This document shows, in pieces, positions 35,585 to 45,139 of a stretch of 64,000 nt of DNA. The notes under the pieces were generated by a model that saw nothing but the letters and a program-made list of their open reading frames with translations, ran no database searches and was not told the DNA's origin. Numbering within the stretch: the first letter of the stretch is position 1; each line of letters opens with the position of its first letter. Source of the DNA: Pirellulaceae bacterium (GTDB taxonomy: Bacteria; Planctomycetota; Planctomycetia; Pirellulales; Pirellulaceae); contig BPJU01000010.1 in assembly GCA_026004775.1 (NCBI GenBank), positions 124,001 to 188,000 on the forward strand, written 5' to 3'. The position numbers and the translations under genes were made by a program.

Positions 35585-36961
35585 TTATTGCGGTGGCAGG
35601 GCCAATCGAGTAACGGCTGTTATAATGTCATCTTCGCAAGAAATGTCCCACGGTGAAAGCAGGCCGTAATAAACCATCGCTCCGCCCCCTTCATAGCCGC
35701 CTTCCAGTAAGACTCGTCGCGATGGGATATACGCCATTACGTCGTTGGCATATCCCGCTACCCAACTGCGAACCCCATGACGCTCTGCTTTGATGCGCAG
35801 TGCATAGTCCACGACCACTTCCCCGCCGAGAAAATACCATTCCCATTGATCCCCAACTCGCCAAACGCCCACTGGGTACGGATAGACTGCTGGCAGTTGG
35901 CCGCCGTCATCCAGATGTTCCAACCACATCTTGGCTCGTGCGGCGACATAACGGTTACTTGATTGTGCCTCTTGTTCCAGTTGAGCCCGCTGCGGCACCT
36001 GGGCGAATTTCAAGGGGATCTCTTGGTAGCGGCACTCCAGCCTCGGCCCAAGTTCTTCCATAGGGGCGGCCAGCACGTCGGCCACGGCCTGAGCCAAGGT
36101 GTCACCGTAGTGTTTGGCCAGTTCCACCGTTCGCCGTGGCAGCGGGTTTTGATCGGCACCGCAACCGGCGAAAAACATCGCCTGGCAGTCGGGAAACATT
36201 CGTTCCAACGCCATCTGGGCAAACCCTGGATAGTCACCCGACCATTGGTAAAAGCTCAGCACCGTCGCATGACAAGCGTAGCCGAAAACGACGACCCGCA
36301 GTCGATCCTGCTCGTCGCGTATGGAGAGCACAGGCACGTCATGGTCAACCGGACCTGCCAATCGTCCGCGGGCCCGTAGCTCCGGCACCTTGCTTTCGGG
36401 ATTATTGCGGCGGTTCACCGCGAATGTGGCTTTGCCGACTCCCCATTGGACGCGACAACCCATCGGCTCGGCTGCCGCCTGCGCGGTCGCTTCGAGGATC
36501 TTTTCTTCCAGTTGTTTGGCGTAGAGATCAACCAGCCGGCGCTGCTGGTCATCCAGCAGGCGGTAGTGCATGGCTTGCAGGTTCCCTCCTACCACCGGTC
36601 CGGTGTGCGTATGCGAAGTACAAATGGCGATCTGGGCTCGCGACCAGCCGTACCGCTCGCTGATGGCCCGGCAAAGTCGCTCGGACAGCGTTCGGTCAAT
36701 CCCGACCAGGTCCAACGTGATCAAGACCGCTGGATCACCTTCGGGCGGCTGCAACACCAGCACTTTGGCCCACAGGTCCGTCAGTTTGCCTTCAGCGGCA
36801 TGATCCCGAGCGCTGTAGCCGGCCATCCACATCGGTTGTTCGGGTGTGATGTTCGCTCGAGACCATCCTGCCCTCCACGTGCCGGGTTCGGCGCCGGCCG
36901 CTGCAATCCCCAGCAATACCCATGCCGATAGACTACCAACCAGACCGCGCAACGAACTCAT
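35585..36961 (-). CDS. Secreted neutral/alkaline ceramidase-like hydrolase
   Basis: 458 residues with a signal peptide (~1-25). The N-terminal pattern WRAGWSRANITPEQPMWMAG and the zinc/active-site motif ICTSHTHTGPVVGG near residue 112 match the neutral ceramidase-type domain; VFGYACHATVLSF near 228 supplies a further metal-site His. Planctomycetes carry many paralogues of this domain that probably act on substrates other than ceramide, so the specificity is open. It is the last gene of a minus-strand run; 99 bp separate it from the metallophosphoesterase upstream. Confidence 0.85.
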   Translation of the reverse strand: MSSLRGLVGSLSAWVLLGIAAAGAEPGTWRAGWSRANITPEQPMWMAGYSARDHAAEGKLTDLWAKVLVLQPPEGDPAVLITLDLVGIDRTLSERLCRAISERYGWSRAQIAICTSHTHTGPVVGGNLQAMHYRLLDDQQRRLVDLYAKQLEEKILEATAQAAAEPMGCRVQWGVGKATFAVNRRNNPESKVPELRARGRLAGPVDHDVPVLSIRDEQDRLRVVVFGYACHATVLSFYQWSGDYPGFAQMALERMFPDCQAMFFAGCGADQNPLPRRTVELAKHYGDTLAQAVADVLAAPMEELGPRLECRYQEIPLKFAQVPQRAQLEQEAQSSNRYVAARAKMWLEHLDDGGQLPAVYPYPVGVWRVGDQWEWYFLGGEVVVDYALRIKAERHGVRSWVAGYANDVMAYIPSRRVLLEGGYEGGGAMVYYGLLSPWDISCEDDIITAVTRLALPPQ

Positions 36962-37060
36962 CGCCGCCTCCCATAACGGACTTAATACCGCTATAAGTTA
37001 CCAACGGTTTCTGTAGCACGATTAACGGTGGAACTTCTGGCTCCTGTTGGGTCGGGAGTT

Positions 37061-37861
37061 CTAGTCGGCCAACTCCAAAATCCGATAAACGGTCGGATCA
37101 CCGTAGCGGGCGCTGGCCGTAAAGGCTTCGATGTTCGACGCCACGCGAGCGTAGCCTTCGCTATGGGTATGCCCGCAGAGAACAGTAAGTTGTTTATCCG
37201 GGTACCGATCGAGCAGGCGGCGCAGGGTACGCCCGGCGACTTGGCAGGTAAAATGCGGAGCCCACTCATCGTCGGAAAGCCGGCCACGATGCCAGCAGGC
37301 TTCGCGCCACGGCGGCACATGCGTCAGGAAATAGAGATGGTCAGCTGCCCGGAGTGCTGCGGGCACTACTTGTTCGAGATGTTTTACGGTCTCGTCTGCC
37401 AAGGCTTCCAGTATTTTACGCCGTTCGGCTTTGGAATAGGGTTCCAGCTCCGCAATCAGCTTATAATCGTACAGCATCACATCCGACGCTTCATAGTTCC
37501 CTTCACGGCCATCGGCCCATCCATCGTGGCCCACCAGAGCCACTCGTCGGTTCAGCAACACATAGTCTGTCTGACTCAAGTAGACCAACCGCGGTTGCTC
37601 CCTACACAATTGCCGCACCGCCTCGCGCACCTGTCGGATGGCTCCCAGATAGTAGTCGTGATTGCCCAGCACAAAGTAGATGGGCCGTTGCCAGTGTTCG
37701 GCCATACGGCGCAAAAAGGATACGACATTTCGAGCAATGCCGATGTCGCCACCGATGAGGAATGCGTCCACCGCAAGCTGGCCGATCTTTTCGATGAATG
37801 CCTGCCGCTCCTCATCGTCGACCATTTCCAAATGCAGGTCGCTCAACCACGCAAGTTGCAT
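37061..37861 (-). CDS. Calcineurin-like metallophosphoesterase
   Basis: 266 residues from the ATG at 37861 (MQLAWLSDLHLEM); an upstream alternative adds 19 residues that do not fit the fold. All five metal/catalytic motifs are present: SDLHLE (8-13), GGDIG, VLGNHDYY, LTHVPPW and LCGHTHSEGYAR. No signal peptide, so probably cytoplasmic. The substrate is unknown; the architecture fits small stand-alone phosphoesterases that act on nucleotides or phosphodiesters. It lies 73 bp downstream of the glycosyltransferase. Confidence 0.88.
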   Translation of the reverse strand: MQLAWLSDLHLEMVDDEERQAFIEKIGQLAVDAFLIGGDIGIARNVVSFLRRMAEHWQRPIYFVLGNHDYYLGAIRQVREAVRQLCREQPRLVYLSQTDYVLLNRRVALVGHDGWADGREGNYEASDVMLYDYKLIAELEPYSKAERRKILEALADETVKHLEQVVPAALRAADHLYFLTHVPPWREACWHRGRLSDDEWAPHFTCQVAGRTLRRLLDRYPDKQLTVLCGHTHSEGYARVASNIEAFTASARYGDPTVYRILELAD

Positions 37862-37934
37862 GCCTGTGTTTGTCTCCCGGATGGCCGGTAAAGCTCCGAA
37901 CACCCAGAACCGGCCCAAAACGTTGATTTCCCGA

Positions 37935-39089
37935 TCAACCGGGTTTCAGTTGTTCCCAAGAATAAAAGGTATCCCGCCAGCGTATACCTCCATACCACAG
38001 GTTCACAATCATGGTGCGCCACTGGAGATAAACAAACAAGAGCACAGCCAGGGGAAAGCCCAGAGCAGCCGAAAGACGCATCTGTGCAGCACGCGCAGCA
38101 GTCAGGCTCATCGCCCATAGCACACAGCACGACGCGCCGAAAGCCCATCGAGCCCAACCCTCCGCCAGAAACACCATCAGGTAGGGCGCGACATTAAATA
38201 GCAAAGCAGCCAGAGAGGAAACTATGATTATCTCCATGCGATAATCGACACCGGAAAACAGATTCTTTTCCAGGCCACGTTGCAAATCTGCCCAAGAACT
38301 GTACCACGGGACCCGAACGTGCTGCGCTGCCCGCACGACGTCGATACGTTTTCCGTGTTCTTTGAACAGTTTACCCAGACGCACGTCATCATCCGGGCGC
38401 ATGGCGATCGGGCGGTGCCCACCCAGTTCGTGGTAGGTGGAGGCTCGCACCAGCGTGAAAGCCCCCACACCGATATAACTGCGGCTGTTCGGGCGGCGAG
38501 CCCGCCACGGTTGGAAATAGAGGCAGAAAAACAGCATAAAGACCAAAGCAAACGTCTCCAGCCACCATCCGGGCATTTCCAGGCCCGGCAGCGCCGCCAA
38601 AAGATCCACGTTCTGCTGCTGCGCATAGTGCACGGCTCGGCGCAAGGTATCAGCCTTCATGAATACATCCGCATCCGTGAAAAGTATCCATTCCCCGCGG
38701 GCACGCTCTGCGCCGCGGTAAAGAGCATGGTTCTTACCCAACCACCCTTCCGGTAACGAATCGATGTGTAACACGGAAATGCGAGAGTCTTGAGCGGCGA
38801 GTTGTTCCAGAATCTCCCGTGTACCATCCGTGGAACGATCATCTACGGCGATAATCTCAAGGTGCGGATAATCCATCCGTGAAAGCGTCTGGATCGCCGA
38901 CCTCACGTGCCGCTCCTCGTTCCGCGCTGCCAGCACAATCGAGACTTTGGGATACGGTTGCCTTGGCTGGCTCGTGATATTCTCGATACGTACCAATTGG
39001 CGGATACCGCGCACGAAAAGCGCGCTCACCATCAGATGGATCACCAAACCGCTCCAGGCCCACAGCGCCAAGAAAAACGCAAGCGTCAC
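37935..39089 (-). CDS. Membrane glycosyltransferase, family 2 (HpnB/CrtQ-like)
   Basis: 384 residues. An N-terminal membrane span (~3-25), a GT2 domain (~48-270) with VSIVLAARNEERHVRSAI, IIAVDDRSTDGT, the GWLGKNHALYRGAE loop and the TDADVFMK metal site, a PDDDVRLGKLFKEHGKR acceptor motif, then three or four C-terminal spans. The layout is that of hopene-associated HpnB-like or carotenoid CrtQ-like transferases. The GTG start overlaps the stop of the PVC dehydrogenase upstream by three bases (shared GTGA), so the two are translationally coupled. The product is unknown, probably a membrane lipid or envelope sugar. Confidence 0.85.
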   Translation of the reverse strand: MTLAFFLALWAWSGLVIHLMVSALFVRGIRQLVRIENITSQPRQPYPKVSIVLAARNEERHVRSAIQTLSRMDYPHLEIIAVDDRSTDGTREILEQLAAQDSRISVLHIDSLPEGWLGKNHALYRGAERARGEWILFTDADVFMKADTLRRAVHYAQQQNVDLLAALPGLEMPGWWLETFALVFMLFFCLYFQPWRARRPNSRSYIGVGAFTLVRASTYHELGGHRPIAMRPDDDVRLGKLFKEHGKRIDVVRAAQHVRVPWYSSWADLQRGLEKNLFSGVDYRMEIIIVSSLAALLFNVAPYLMVFLAEGWARWAFGASCCVLWAMSLTAARAAQMRLSAALGFPLAVLLFVYLQWRTMIVNLWYGGIRWRDTFYSWEQLKPG

Positions 39090-42000
39090 GGCGCCTCCAC
39101 CGTCATCAGAAACTCCAGCAAATCCGCCATTGCCTGGAGATCCACGTCGCGTTCCATGCCTTCAGGCATCAGCGACTGCCCGGTGCTCCGCAACGACTCA
39201 ATGTCCACCCGCAAGATCGTATCCTGAGCATTATCGGCTCGCACCAGGCGAACGGCCGTAGCCGAATCGTCGGCGATCATCCCCGAAAGCGACCGTCCGT
39301 CTTTCGTCACCACCACATAATTGATGTATTGCGGGTTGACTTCAGCATTGGGAGCCAAGACGTTGACCAGGATGGCTTCTTTGCCACGGTTGCGCATGGC
39401 GAGCAAGTTCGGCCCGATCGGATGTCCTTGACCGGCCACCTGGTGGCACGGGGCACAAGTCTTGGCGAATACCTGACGTCCGCGCTGGGCGTCGCCCCGC
39501 ATCTCCAGAACGGGCCGGTAACGCTCGATCACCTCCTGGCGATTGGCCAGAAATTGCCCGCTGATCGCTTCCGCCTTCTGCCGCACCTGCGGATCGGCGT
39601 GCTGGCGAAGTGCCTGCCAGTGGCCGGGAGCCAAGTCTCCGGGCGGTATCCGCCCGTCGGCAACCGCTTCCAGCCACATGACGGTCCACGCTGTGCGCGA
39701 CAACAAAAGGTCACCGGCTCGCTGCCGCAACTCGGGAGCCAACTGTGGCCAAAGTTCGATCAGCATTTGGGCCACCGATGCGGCATCCCACCGAGCCAAT
39801 GCCTGGACAGCGGCACGCTGGAGTTCCGGAGGCTGGTCGGCCTGAAGGGCCACGGCCAGTGCCGGCCGCACCTCGTCCCAGCGCCCGAGCGTCAGGCGGC
39901 TCACCGCCGAAATCCGGTCGCCAGCGAGACGATCCACCTGCATGACCGACTGCATGGCTTCCCGAACCATAGCCGCGAAAAGCTGGTCAGACTTGCCTCC
40001 AGTCACGGCGGCAAGCCGCCGGGCCAAGGGATCGTCGGGCGGCAGCGCCAGTGCCGACAAAATGGCGCGCGCCGCAGGCTGGTCGCCCAACCGAGCCACC
40101 ACATCCAGCAACACCGCCACGTCCTCGTCTCGCCTCTGCCGGCCGATTTGAGCCGCTAACTCACGCACAAGAGCCTGCGCGCCACGGGAAGCTTGGAGCT
40201 GTGGATCGAGAGCCACCCGAGCCAGCACGTTGCCGGCACCCGTGGCCAGGGAGCTTTGGATGGCGAACCGCACGTACGGGTCGTCTGCGGCCCGAGCCGC
40301 CAACCGCACCAGGGCTTCGTCCCGCAATTGTCCCGACATTTCCCCCAGGGAAAAGGCCACCTGGTAGTAAACCACCGGCTCGGAATCGTCGGCCATCGAA
40401 GCCAGCTTCGCTCGTAGCGCCGCTGAACTCGATAACAGAGATTCCGACAACCGTGCAGCGTGCCGCCGCACTTGCGGGTGGCTATCGTTCATCGCCTCCA
40501 GCAGGACAGAAGGACTGAGTGACTCCAGACCGGCCAGCGCCCACAACGCGTGGATCCGACCCTCGGGCGTTTCCCCGTGGCAAGCCATCTTCTCCAGCAA
40601 CGGGACCACGCTCCGATCCTGTCGTTCGTACAAAAGCCGCGCAGCCGTCATACGGTGCCAGCCGTTGCGATGAGCCAGCAACGCTACCAACTCCTCTGAA
40701 GAGGCTCTGGATAGCCGCGGCGTCGAGCGGCGGCGGTAACCGTCCGGCACGATCCGGTAAATCCGCCCGCGGTCGCGACCGCTGGTAAGATCCAAGTGGC
40801 GCTTGATTACCGGCGGCAGACTAGCCGGATGTTCGATCACTTCGCGATACATGTCCAAAACATAGAGAGTACCGTCTGGAGCATTGACGAATTGCACCGG
40901 CCGAAACCAGATATCCTTTGACGCGACAAATTCCGCACGATCATCGATCCGTTCGGCACGAAACCCGATCCCATCCGGGATCAGCCGCTTACGATGCACC
41001 AGATTGCCACCCACGTCCCCGACGATGGCCCATTCGTATGGGGTTGTCGGCCAGGCATCTCCCAGGTAAATCGTGATGCCCGTTGCGCTGGTGAAATAGC
41101 CGGCGGGGCGGCCGCCGCCTTCCACCGGCCCCGGCACCAACCCCTTCACCCGAAGCCGCGTCCGCAATACCCGCCAGGGTTCCACCGGACTGGCTCGGAA
41201 GACATCGGCTTGAGGCCCGTCGACCGCAATGCTCCGCCGTGCCGGGGGAGGTGTCACATACGGGTTGCGGGCTGCATATCGATCTTCATAGAAAATCAGT
41301 TGTACGTGGTCGCTGTTCGAGCAGACAAAGCGATCTCCCCAACGGTTGAAGCTCATGCCATGTTGCCCGCCGCCGGTGGTGGCCTCTATCGTCAGCGTCC
41401 GCGGATCGAATGCAAAGTCGCGCCCCCGCAACACCAGCGGCTCACCTTCCGGCTCGTCCGCTCGCCGCAATTGTGCCCCCGCACTGCTGGTGGCACCGTG
41501 AATCCGATTGTCCAGACCCCATTGAAAACTATTGAGCAACCCCTGCACATTGGATCGGCCAAAACCGGTAAACACCACACGCCGCTCGTCCGCCCGGCCG
41601 TCCCCGTCGGTATCCTTCAAATAAAGGATGTCCGGAGCCGCTCCTACAAAAACGCCTCCTGCATAACAGAACACGGCCGTCGGCCAGGATAGATCGTCGG
41701 CAAAGACCGTGCTGGAGTCGAAGCGTCCGTCGTCGTCCCGATCTTCCAGCAGACGAACACGTCCCAGCCGCAACTGGTCATCTTCCGAGTAGTCGCGCAT
41801 CTCGATGACGTACAATCGCCCGTCTTCATCGAAGCATGCAGCTACCGGGTCGACCACCAGCGGCTCCGCCGCCGCCAGTTCGACGTGAAACCCGGGCGCG
41901 GTTACAAAGAGCTCCAAGGCATTTTGAGGCTCGACAGGCGGAATGCGAGGCAACTGGGAAGAGTAATCGCGGTCAACCGAGTCCTCCTCGGACTGCTGCG

Positions 42001-42112
42001 TGCCGGCGTTGCCCTCCTTCACAGTCGCTACCGGTTGCTGCCCCGCCACCAGCCCTGCCAGCACCCACAACGCTGCCAGAACAAAGCTCACCTGGAATTT
42101 TCTTCGGCGCAT
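39086..42112 (-). CDS. PVC-type membrane-bound dehydrogenase with HEAT repeats and cytochrome c
   Basis: 1008 residues; signal peptide ~1-25. It has the same family layout as the ThuA-containing giant at 24410-28867 but lacks the ThuA domain: a propeller dehydrogenase domain (~65-440; FHVELAAAEPLVVDPVAACF, YVLDMYREVIEHP), HEAT-like repeats (~455-860; HPQVRRHAARLSE) and a haem domain with CAPCH near residue 885, ending LMPEGMERDVDLQAMADLLE. Probably exported and active in periplasmic oxidation of carbohydrates. The coupled glycosyltransferase downstream suggests co-expression, which is not usual for this family as far as I know. Confidence 0.88.
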   Translation of the reverse strand: MRRRKFQVSFVLAALWVLAGLVAGQQPVATVKEGNAGTQQSEEDSVDRDYSSQLPRIPPVEPQNALELFVTAPGFHVELAAAEPLVVDPVAACFDEDGRLYVIEMRDYSEDDQLRLGRVRLLEDRDDDGRFDSSTVFADDLSWPTAVFCYAGGVFVGAAPDILYLKDTDGDGRADERRVVFTGFGRSNVQGLLNSFQWGLDNRIHGATSSAGAQLRRADEPEGEPLVLRGRDFAFDPRTLTIEATTGGGQHGMSFNRWGDRFVCSNSDHVQLIFYEDRYAARNPYVTPPPARRSIAVDGPQADVFRASPVEPWRVLRTRLRVKGLVPGPVEGGGRPAGYFTSATGITIYLGDAWPTTPYEWAIVGDVGGNLVHRKRLIPDGIGFRAERIDDRAEFVASKDIWFRPVQFVNAPDGTLYVLDMYREVIEHPASLPPVIKRHLDLTSGRDRGRIYRIVPDGYRRRSTPRLSRASSEELVALLAHRNGWHRMTAARLLYERQDRSVVPLLEKMACHGETPEGRIHALWALAGLESLSPSVLLEAMNDSHPQVRRHAARLSESLLSSSAALRAKLASMADDSEPVVYYQVAFSLGEMSGQLRDEALVRLAARAADDPYVRFAIQSSLATGAGNVLARVALDPQLQASRGAQALVRELAAQIGRQRRDEDVAVLLDVVARLGDQPAARAILSALALPPDDPLARRLAAVTGGKSDQLFAAMVREAMQSVMQVDRLAGDRISAVSRLTLGRWDEVRPALAVALQADQPPELQRAAVQALARWDAASVAQMLIELWPQLAPELRQRAGDLLLSRTAWTVMWLEAVADGRIPPGDLAPGHWQALRQHADPQVRQKAEAISGQFLANRQEVIERYRPVLEMRGDAQRGRQVFAKTCAPCHQVAGQGHPIGPNLLAMRNRGKEAILVNVLAPNAEVNPQYINYVVVTKDGRSLSGMIADDSATAVRLVRADNAQDTILRVDIESLRSTGQSLMPEGMERDVDLQAMADLLEFLMTVEAP

Positions 42113-42282
42113 CTCGTGGTTTCCCAGATTCCTAGCCCCTCCTGCCCAGCGGTCCTATGCCCCGCAACGTGAACGCCACAATGCCCACTCCCCACAATGT
42201 GAGCGCTCTTTTTTGATATACTGGTTTAACGCTTGTCGTGCTACCGGGCGTGTGTAGGGAAATGAGCAAGGAGCTAAGAACC

Positions 42283-43218
42283 GTGCAACTGGATGCCGTC
42301 TACCAGATGGATTGTCTGGAGGGATTGCGACGACTTGAGGATGGCTCGATCGACCTAGTGTTTGCCGATCCCCCTTTCAACATCGGCTACAAGTACGACG
42401 TTTACCGAGACGAGCTGGACGACGCCGAGTATCTAGCCTGGTGTGACGCCTGGTTGTCGGAAGTAGTCCGCGTGCTGAAACCGGATGGCACCTTCTGGCT
42501 GGCCATCGGCGACGAATATGCCGCGGAGTTGAAGGTCGCCATGCAGCAAAAACACCGGCTGGTCTGCCGCAGTTGGGTCATCTGGTACTACACGTTCGGC
42601 GTGCATTGCCAATACAAATTCAGTCGATCGCACGTCCATCTTTTCCACATGGTCAAGAATCCGAAGCGATTTACATTCAATGCCGATGCGATCCGCGTGC
42701 CGTCCGCTCGACAGTTGGTTTACGCCGACCGCCGCGCCTGTCCGCAAGGACGCATACCGGACGACACGTGGATACTCCGGCCTCACGACATTCCGGATGC
42801 GTTTACGGCTGAGGAAGACACGTGGTACTTTCCCCGCGTGGCAGGGACCTTTCTGGAGCGTGCCGGCTGGCACGGCTGCCAAATGCCCGAACAATTGATG
42901 GGCCGGATCATTCGGGTAAGCAGCCATCCGGACGAAATCGTGCTCGACCCGTTCGCCGGCAGCGGAGTAACGTTGGCCGTTGCCAAAAAACTGGGCCGGC
43001 ACTTCCTCGGTTTTGAAATCTCACCGAAGTACGTCGCCAATATCCAACGGCGACTTGCGGCCGTGCAGCCAGGCGACCCCCTTCTGGGAGCCGAAAACCC
43101 ACTTACCAGTGCCCCCTCCACGGCCGCCGGAAAACGCCTGGAAGACCGCAAACCGCGACGGAACGGGAATCGTATCATGTCGCAGAAAACCACCCCTTCG
43201 TTGTTCGACGAGTCCTAA
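42283..43218 (+). CDS. Orphan DNA methyltransferase (N4-cytosine/N6-adenine, beta class)
   Basis: 311 residues from the GTG at 42283, which has AAGGAG nine bases upstream; the ATG at 42262 has AGGGA only one base away. Catalytic motif IV is [13 protein letters not shown] (DPPF) and the AdoMet motif I is [22 protein letters not shown] near the end, the order IV-then-I of beta-class enzymes. The middle (target recognition) region holds a [18 protein letters not shown] segment. No restriction gene is adjacent, so it may be a solitary epigenetic enzyme. The C-terminal tail [13 protein letters not shown] is short and basic/acidic. Target site unknown. Confidence 0.9.
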   Translation: MQLDAVYQMDCLEGLRRLEDGSIDLVFADPPFNIGYKYDVYRDELDDAEYLAWCDAWLSEVVRVLKPDGTFWLAIGDEYAAELKVAMQQKHRLVCRSWVIWYYTFGVHCQYKFSRSHVHLFHMVKNPKRFTFNADAIRVPSARQLVYADRRACPQGRIPDDTWILRPHDIPDAFTAEEDTWYFPRVAGTFLERAGWHGCQMPEQLMGRIIRVSSHPDEIVLDPFAGSGVTLAVAKKLGRHFLGFEISPKYVANIQRRLAAVQPGDPLLGAENPLTSAPSTAAGKRLEDRKPRRNGNRIMSQKTTPSLFDES

Positions 43219-43261
43219 TCGCAGGCGTTCTGCGGCAACCAACGAAAACACCGTATACCAA

Positions 43262-43303
43262 GCCCGGTGCAGGCAGTTGGCCCACCTGTCGGGCCTCTTT
43301 TTT
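43262..43303 (+). terminator. Rho-independent terminator of the methyltransferase gene
   Basis: GCCCGGTGCAGG and CCTGTCGGGC form a stem around a 10-base loop, followed by CTCTTTTTT, 44 bp after the stop codon. Confidence 0.65.
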
Positions 43304-43635
43304 GTTGTGATACCACTATTTTTATGTATGTGCTTTTGCCACAAACTAATGGCATGCCGGTCGGGTGTCCTGGCAAACCCTTTGAAACACAGGCCATGCC
43401 GAGAGACGCCCTGTCACCCGCGTCGTGCAGCTACGGCGGATCGTATGGTGTCAGCGACGGTTCGTTGGCGGCAACGCCCTCGGGGCGATTCGCCGGAGCA
43501 ATGATGCCCGACATTTTGGTTGCGTTACCCAGTTTAGCCAATTATTATCAAGACTAGGTTTTGCATCGGTGATTGGCAGACTGAGGTCCTCTTTAGGCTG
43601 ACACACCATCAAAGAATTAGGACAGGAAACGGGTC
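43304..43635. other. Intergenic, no gene seen
   Basis: About 330 bp between the terminator and the DUF1598 gene. Small frames here lack protein character. An AT-richer patch near 43535-43560 (CAATTATTATCAAGAC) may hold the promoter of the next gene. Confidence 0.4.
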
Positions 43636-45057
43636 ATGGTCTCAATCCGGCATCGTGGTTGGGCTCAATTGGGCGCCATCACTCTCATTGTAGCGGGGCT
43701 CTTCGGAAGTGTTTCCGGCAGGTTACTTTGGGCTCAAGGCGCAGGCGGAGGTGGCCAGAACCAGCAGAACGTGCAGCAGGCCGGTGTGGCGATCGATGCC
43801 GAAGGCTTCTTGCGACTCCGCACGTTTCCTGATCCCACCGGAGCGCTTACGCGACAACGGATGGCTGAGGCGGCGGCTCGTTTGGAACCGGATTTGGCCC
43901 GCCCCAGCCCCTTGCGCAAGATCTCGTTGAATCGGCTGGAAGCGGCTTTAGCGGTTCGTTTGGCCTCGGGGCAGGCTGAGACGGATGAAATGCGTTATTT
44001 GGCCGGTCTGACCCGAATCACCCACGTCTTTTATTACCCGGAAACCCGCGACGTGGTGATCGCCGGTCCGGCTGAAGGATTCTTTGTCGACCTGTCGGGA
44101 AGGCCGATTGGGATCCGTTCCGGGCACGTTGTGATGGAGTTGGCCGATTTGGTGGCGGCATTGCGAGCCTTTCCGCCGTCGGGTAAACGCACGTCGCTCA
44201 TCGGTTGCTCGATTGACCCGGATCCGGAAGGATTGCAGCGACTCCAGCAATTCCTTGGGCGGGTGGGGAGGAATGTCAGTCGCGTGGGTGTCGATCGGTT
44301 GGTGGCCGAGATGAAACAAGTGCTGGGTCCCCAGCGAGTAACCGTATCGGGTGTATCCGATAAGACGCACTTTGCGCAGGTGTTGGTCGAAGCCGACTAC
44401 CGCATGAAGCTTATCAGCATCGCACTGGAAAGGCCGCCGGTGGATATCGGCAGTTATGCGGAGCGAGCGCTTCGTCGCGGCGCTGCCCGCAACGCCCTGG
44501 CGCGGTTTTACCTCACACCCAATTATGAATGTGTTCGCGTCTCGGAAGATGGCTTGGCCATGCGTCTGGAAGGCGAAGCCGTGCGGTTGATGACCGAGCA
44601 GGAATTGATCACCGCTCAGGGCCAGCGCGTCCAGACCGGCGGAGCTGACCCGTCGGCGGAAGCGTTTGCTCGAGCCTTTACCGAGCACTATCCGGCCTTG
44701 GCGGCCCGCGTACCCGTGTTCGCTCAATTGCGGAACCTGATCGATCTTTCCATCGCGGCCGCTTTTATCCAACAGCAAGATTATTACAGCCAAGCCGATT
44801 GGTACTTGGGGATTTGGGCGGACGAGTCCGGCTATGCGATCGAAACCGGCCAGGCACCGAAAATGGTCGAGAGTGCCGTCAACGTTCTGTGGCGAGGCAA
44901 CCTGCTGATGACGCCCATAGGTGGAGGCGTCAACATCCAGCCGCGATTGGCCCTGCAACCGGAACGACTGCTTCCGGACGAAGGGGCGCAAGTGGCCAAG
45001 GTGCGTCCGGAATCAGCCCCGGTGCAGTTGAAGCCGAGCCAATGGTGGTGGGATTAG
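43636..45057 (+). CDS. DUF1598-type exported protein
   Basis: 473 residues; ATG at 43636 with AGGAAA upstream. Signal peptide ~1-34. The mature part begins with a Gly/Gln-rich linker (GAGGGGQNQQNV) and then the conserved planctomycete domain: RKISLNRLEAALAVRL, YLAGLTRITHVFYYPETRDVVIAGPAEGF, and QVLVEADYRMKLISIALE near 250. That arrangement is typical of DUF1598 proteins, known only as abundant exported proteins of this phylum. The function is unknown. It ends with a Trp-rich QWWWD. Confidence 0.8.
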   Translation: MVSIRHRGWAQLGAITLIVAGLFGSVSGRLLWAQGAGGGGQNQQNVQQAGVAIDAEGFLRLRTFPDPTGALTRQRMAEAAARLEPDLARPSPLRKISLNRLEAALAVRLASGQAETDEMRYLAGLTRITHVFYYPETRDVVIAGPAEGFFVDLSGRPIGIRSGHVVMELADLVAALRAFPPSGKRTSLIGCSIDPDPEGLQRLQQFLGRVGRNVSRVGVDRLVAEMKQVLGPQRVTVSGVSDKTHFAQVLVEADYRMKLISIALERPPVDIGSYAERALRRGAARNALARFYLTPNYECVRVSEDGLAMRLEGEAVRLMTEQELITAQGQRVQTGGADPSAEAFARAFTEHYPALAARVPVFAQLRNLIDLSIAAAFIQQQDYYSQADWYLGIWADESGYAIETGQAPKMVESAVNVLWRGNLLMTPIGGGVNIQPRLALQPERLLPDEGAQVAKVRPESAPVQLKPSQWWWD

Positions 45058-45139
45058 GGGCACGAATGGAGAGCGGACTGCGCACTGCGTGGGAATAGTC
45101 CGGCCGGGCGAAACCTCCACCCGTCTTTGGCCAAGTTTC

